Shown here: positions 60,580-64,000 of the stretch, piece after piece
Position numbering within the stretch: position 1 is the first letter of the stretch
How the letters are laid out: each line of letters starts with the position of its first letter
Assembly (NCBI GenBank): GCA_003671025.1
Contig: QWPW01000003.1
Coordinates: 1-64,000 of the forward strand
Length of the DNA stretch: 64,000 nucleotides
Direction of reading: 5' to 3'
Source: Planctomycetota bacterium
Lineage (GTDB): Bacteria > Planctomycetota > Phycisphaerae > Phycisphaerales > SM1A02
The notes under the pieces: model-generated
The model's database searches: none
What the model was told of the DNA's origin: nothing
The model's input: only the letters and a program-made list of their open reading frames with translations
Translations under genes and position numbers: made by a program

Positions 60580-61487
60580 GTTCACCAAGGCGTTCGCGCA
60601 TGATCGCAGTGTGGATCAGCGCGCTGCGGCCGAAGACACTCGGCGCATCGCTCTGTCCTGTGATGATGGGTGGAGCTCTCGCATGGCATGACGGAGTGTT
60701 TGCGTTGCTGCCCGTCCTCGCCGCGTTGATCGGTGCGTGGCTCTTGCAGATCGCAAGCAACTTCGCCAATGACTTGTTTGATGGCGTGCGCGGAACCGAT
60801 TCAGTTGCGCGACTCGGTCCGCAACGCGCCGTGGCTAGCGGAGCAATCGCGCCGCGCACGATGAAGTTCGCATTGCTGTTGACACTGGTATTTGCGGCGA
60901 TTCCCGCAGTTTTCTTGACGATGCATGGCGGTCTCGCCTTCGCCGCAATCGCCGTTCTCGGCGCAGTGTGCGCGGTGGGCTACACGGGCGGACCGATGCC
61001 ATTGGCCTATGTCGGACTCGGCGACATCTTCGTGTTCGCGTTCTTCGGTCCGCTCGCCGTCGCGGGAACGCGCGCGGCGTGTGACGGAAGTTGGACCTCA
61101 CTCGCATGGTGGTGCGGAGTTGCGCCAGGCGCCATCGCGGTGGCGTTACTCGCGACCAACAATCTGCGCGACCGCGTTGGTGACGCACTCAACAACAAGC
61201 GCACGCTCGCGGTGCGATTTGGATCGAGATTCACTCGCGCGCAGATCGTGATCTGCCATCTCTGCGCCATCGTGGTTCCCGTCATCGCAGTTGTTGTCGG
61301 GAAACTTTCGCAAGGCGCACTCGCGGCGTCGCTGCTGGCGTTGCTCATGATTCCGATTTCGATTTCGATCATGGGCGGCCGTGATGGCGTGCTGCTCAAC
61401 AGAACTCTCGCCGGGTTTGGCGCGATGCTTTATCTGTACGGCGTCGCGTTTGCCATCGGCGTGCGCATGAGCGGAGTGTTTGCATGA
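60576..61487 (+). CDS. menA: 1,4-dihydroxy-2-naphthoate polyprenyltransferase
   Basis: A 303-residue UbiA-superfamily membrane enzyme that prenylates DHNA to demethylmenaquinone. It has about nine membrane helices. The first aspartate motif is [14 protein letters not shown] and the second is [25 protein letters not shown]. The GTG start at 60576 overlaps the menB stop; ATG at 60600 is a possible shorter start. It follows menB and precedes menC by a 4-bp overlap. Confidence 0.95.
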   Translation: MSSPRRSRMIAVWISALRPKTLGASLCPVMMGGALAWHDGVFALLPVLAALIGAWLLQIASNFANDLFDGVRGTDSVARLGPQRAVASGAIAPRTMKFALLLTLVFAAIPAVFLTMHGGLAFAAIAVLGAVCAVGYTGGPMPLAYVGLGDIFVFAFFGPLAVAGTRAACDGSWTSLAWWCGVAPGAIAVALLATNNLRDRVGDALNNKRTLAVRFGSRFTRAQIVICHLCAIVVPVIAVVVGKLSQGALAASLLALLMIPISISIMGGRDGVLLNRTLAGFGAMLYLYGVAFAIGVRMSGVFA

Positions 61488-62467
61488 GCGTGGAGATGTT
61501 GCGCGTCTCGTTTCCCGTGGTCGCTAAGGCGCGCGCGCTCGTCGGTTCGCCCACGCGCGAAGCAGTCTTCTTGCGGGTAAATGACGGTGTTTGTGCAGGT
61601 TTTGGCGAGTGCGCGCCGCTCGCGGGTATGCATCACGAATCACTCGACGATGCGATGACCGCGCTCGAAGAGTGGAGCGACGGCGCGCGCGAGTTGGAAG
61701 AACTTCCGCCTTGCGCAGCCTTCGCAGCGTCGTGTGCGGTGGAGACGATGGAGGGCTTCGGGCAGCAAGCCGTGCGCAACGCCGCGGTCGCGCACCTCTT
61801 TGTCCGTGATGGCAACGCACACGATGATGAACTGTTCTTCGAGTTGCGCGACGCACGCGTGGTCAAAGTCAAGATCGGTCGCGCGAGCGCCGCGTTTGAG
61901 ATGCAGTTGCTGCGCACACTTTTGCGCGAGCTTCCGCACATTCAGCTGCGCCTCGACGGCAATCGCTCGCTCACGCGCGACGAGTGCATGGAACGCGTGC
62001 ATGGGTTGGACGCCGCGCGCATCGAGTACCTCGAAGATCCGCTGCGCAATCCTCACGAGCTCGCGTCGCTGGCCCATGCGACTGGCATTCGCATCGCGCT
62101 CGACGAAACGGTGCTGGATGATTCGATCGAAGCGATTGCGCTGCGTGAATCGCTCGCGCGTGACGGCTGCGTCGCGGCGTGGGTCTTGCGTATGTCGCGG
62201 CTTGGTTCGCTCGAATCGGTGCGCACGCGCGCGGCGCAAGCGGCTTCACTCGGCGCGGACGCCGTGCTTTCGACCGCGTTTGAGAGTTCGTACTCATTGC
62301 GCGTGGCCGTGCATTTGGCAGCCTCGATACCCAACGCGCGTCGAGCTCATGGCCTCGGCACTGCATGGGTGTTGGCCAATGATTCGTGCGCGCCCGCACT
62401 CATCGAAGACGGAGCGATCGCGGGCACACCGCTACCGATTCCTTTTGCGCAAGCGTGGGAATCATGA
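61484..62467 (+). CDS. menC: o-Succinylbenzoate synthase
   Basis: A 327-residue enolase-superfamily dehydratase converting SHCHC to o-succinylbenzoate. Conserved residues are seen in RVVKVKIGR (Lys), LRLDGNRSLTRDE (metal Asp), IEYLEDPLRNP (metal Glu), RIALDETVLDD (metal Asp) and VLRMSRLGSL; the last position normally carries the second base and reads VLRMSR rather than VLKP. Start ATG overlaps the menA stop. The end overlaps menE by 4 bp. Confidence 0.9.
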   Translation: MSVEMLRVSFPVVAKARALVGSPTREAVFLRVNDGVCAGFGECAPLAGMHHESLDDAMTALEEWSDGARELEELPPCAAFAASCAVETMEGFGQQAVRNAAVAHLFVRDGNAHDDELFFELRDARVVKVKIGRASAAFEMQLLRTLLRELPHIQLRLDGNRSLTRDECMERVHGLDAARIEYLEDPLRNPHELASLAHATGIRIALDETVLDDSIEAIALRESLARDGCVAAWVLRMSRLGSLESVRTRAAQAASLGADAVLSTAFESSYSLRVAVHLAASIPNARRAHGLGTAWVLANDSCAPALIEDGAIAGTPLPIPFAQAWES

Positions 62468-63846
62468 GGTCTTGGCGCGACGCGTTGATGGGACACTCGA
62501 TCGTGTCGCCGATCTTGTTCAGCAGCGAAGGCGCCGTTTCGCGCGGAGAAATCATCGTCGACTCGCTGTACATCGATCGATGGCTCACGCGGCGTAAAGT
62601 CGGTTCCTATGCCGTGATTGCCTGCGACGCATCGCTGTCGCGCGAGTTGGTGGCACTCATTTTCGCGGCGGCGGCGGTCGGTGCCACACTGTTTCCCATC
62701 GCGGATGGGCTTCCCCCGGCGGCGCGGGCACAGCTTGAACGCGCCGCCGGCGTCACGCTCACGCTGACCAACAGCACGTTGCGCGAGATCCTCGCCGAGG
62801 AGTCACTCACGCCTGCTCCGCCGCCACCGTTGATCGTGCGGCGAATCTTGTCGCACGCGGCATTCGCGGTTGCCACCAGCGGATCGACAGGCACGCCGCG
62901 CGTGATTTCGATTCCGTGGTCCGCGGCGCATATGAGCGCGATCAATGGAGCAAGTGTGATTCCGTTTCGCATCGGCGACGTGTGGCTCGCCTCACTCTCT
63001 TGCGCGCACATCGGCGGATTGATGATCGTGGTGCGCGCGCTTGTGCTTGGTGGTGCGGTGCGCGTCGCTACAGCACCACGACTCTGGCGTGATCTCGACG
63101 GCGTGACTCACGCATCATTAGTCGCCACGCAATTAGCGCGTTTGATGGAGGATCCGGCATCGCCTCCACCGTCACTGCGCGCAGTGATGCTCGGCGGCGG
63201 TCCGAGTTCTGCAGCGCTGCGCGACGCGGCGGTGGCGCGCATCGGCGCGCTCTACTCGACATACGGCCTCACCGAAACATCATCGCAAGTGGCCACGACG
63301 AAGTTGCAGCATGGCGATCCCGACACGCTCGTCGGCGCGCCGCTGCCTGACGTGAAAGTCGTGATTGATGCACGCAACAATGAGATCGTGCTCGATGGCC
63401 CGATGCTCGCGGACGCAGAGTTCATCGATGGTCGACGTGTGCGACTGCCGCGGCCGCTGTACACACGCGACGTCGGTTGGATCGACGACGCGCGAAGACT
63501 GCATGTCACTGGTCGACTCGACGGAATGTTCATTTCCGGCGGGAAAAACATCCATCCCGAAGAGATTGAACGTGCACTCAGTGCCATCAGCTCTGTGCGT
63601 GCCGTGTGTGTCGTCGCCGTCGCGGACGAGAAGTGGGGCGCGCGTCCAGTGGCGTTCATCGCGGTCGCGGACCACGCATACATGACGAAGTCGCAACTCA
63701 ACTCGGCTGCGCGCGCAGCGCTGGCGCCGCACCTCATCCCCGACGCGTATTTTCTGATGCCCGAGGACGAAGCCGCGCGCGCCAAGCCTTCGCGTGCCGC
63801 ACTTGCTGCGCGCCTTGCCGCGGGCGAACAGTTCACTTCGCTGTGA
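62464..63846 (+). CDS. menE: o-Succinylbenzoate-CoA ligase
   Basis: A 460-residue ANL-superfamily adenylate-forming enzyme. The P-loop is FAVATSGSTGTPRVISI, the A5 motif is LYSTYGLTETSSQ, and the hinge and lysine regions are DVGWIDDARRLHVTGRLDGMFISGGKNIHPEEIERAL and EDEAARAKPSRAAL. The ATG at 62464 overlaps the menC stop. It completes the menF-D-H-B-A-C-E set. Its 3' end overlaps a convergent thioesterase gene by 14 bp. Confidence 0.93.
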   Translation: MRSWRDALMGHSIVSPILFSSEGAVSRGEIIVDSLYIDRWLTRRKVGSYAVIACDASLSRELVALIFAAAAVGATLFPIADGLPPAARAQLERAAGVTLTLTNSTLREILAEESLTPAPPPPLIVRRILSHAAFAVATSGSTGTPRVISIPWSAAHMSAINGASVIPFRIGDVWLASLSCAHIGGLMIVVRALVLGGAVRVATAPRLWRDLDGVTHASLVATQLARLMEDPASPPPSLRAVMLGGGPSSAALRDAAVARIGALYSTYGLTETSSQVATTKLQHGDPDTLVGAPLPDVKVVIDARNNEIVLDGPMLADAEFIDGRRVRLPRPLYTRDVGWIDDARRLHVTGRLDGMFISGGKNIHPEEIERALSAISSVRAVCVVAVADEKWGARPVAFIAVADHAYMTKSQLNSAARAALAPHLIPDAYFLMPEDEAARAKPSRAALAARLAAGEQFTSL

Positions 63847-64000
63847 CGCATTGCTGAGTGTGCGTGATCCATGCGCGCAACTTTTCTGGCAGCGTCACTG
63901 AGTTGCGCGAGGCAACATCAATACCCACGCGCTTCACCGTTGCGCTCATCACCACTTGCGCGTCGAGCGTGAATGTCCACTCCAACGAATAGCTGCTTTT
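63833..64000 (-). CDS. Hotdog-fold acyl-CoA thioesterase, partial; MenI candidate
   Basis: The last 55 codons of a minus-strand gene run out of the window (stop TGA at 63833-63835). The translated C-terminus reads SYSLEWTFTLDAQVVMSATVKRVGID, then SVTLPEKLRAWI. This matches the 4HBT hotdog family's final strand and helix (x-V-x-V-D-x-x-x-x-x-x-x-LPexLR). DHNA-CoA thioesterase (MenI) is the only chorismate-to-DMK step missing from the adjacent men operon, so it is a good candidate. The 5' end and catalytic residues lie outside the window. Confidence 0.65.
   Translation of the reverse strand, partial: KSSYSLEWTFTLDAQVVMSATVKRVGIDVASRNSVTLPEKLRAWITHTQQCVTAK

Overview
The window is about 64 kb of high-GC bacterial chromosome with no rRNA, tRNA, CRISPR array, phage or insertion sequence that I could recognise. 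Gene content points to Planctomycetota, most likely a Phycisphaerae-like lineage. The evidence is two adjacent pseudopilins with the GFTL(V/I)ELLVV N-terminus, a PEP-CTERM-like protein ending PAPGAL...ARRKR, an ECF sigma factor, a Ser/Thr kinase with a C-terminal anchor, an outer-membrane/LPS gene (lpxK), MCE-type lipid transport and NfeD/flotillin genes. This placement is an inference from protein style, not a phylogeny.

Layout. 14-4146: NCS1 transporter, a divergent sigma-70 factor, ndk. 4319-7845: a complete type IIB topoisomerase (topoisomerase VI) pair, with subunit B broken by a 122-bp tandem duplication, then subunit A. 7879-12163 (minus): histidine kinase, cold-shock protein, and the classical rpsO-pnp pair. 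12592-15694: acyl-CoA carboxyltransferase, a frameshifted PEP-CTERM protein, rdgB. 15729-22216 (minus): YkgJ-like protein, flippase-like membrane protein, GT2 glycosyltransferase, then floA and two NfeD-type genes. 22402-24299 (minus): twin pseudopilins. 25085-30598: ridA, Ser/Thr kinase, maf, small membrane protein, lpxK, lipoprotein, HU. 30766-34972: dnaB, ECF sigma factor, a possible anti-sigma factor, a coiled-coil exported protein. 35062-42438: an oligopeptide-type ABC transporter with three permease genes, one binding protein and one ATPase. 42461-46958: dut, DegT aminotransferase, RNase D, semialdehyde dehydrogenase. 45534-50743: three enzymes fitting trans-4-hydroxyproline catabolism (epimerase, deaminase, alpha-ketoglutaric semialdehyde dehydrogenase) plus malic enzyme. 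51714-55730: an Mla/MCE lipid transport operon. 55816-63846: a tightly overlapping menaquinone operon menF-D-H-B-A-C-E, met head-on by a hotdog thioesterase (MenI candidate) cut by the window end.

Two themes stand out. First, Topo VI, typical of archaea and plants, sits here in a bacterial chromosome. Second, the window is peppered with tandem duplications and short tandem repeats: 118-bp copies in top6B, 66 bp in frame inside the hydroxyproline epimerase, 34 bp at the pnp stop codon, 16 bp x3 at the kinase stop codon, and 10-14-bp arrays in many of the larger intergenic gaps. Several units contain the end of a gene including its stop codon. These are either real recent slippage/duplication products or systematic assembly errors; read mapping would decide. 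Four strong hairpin terminators are visible, three of them clearly serving minus-strand genes.
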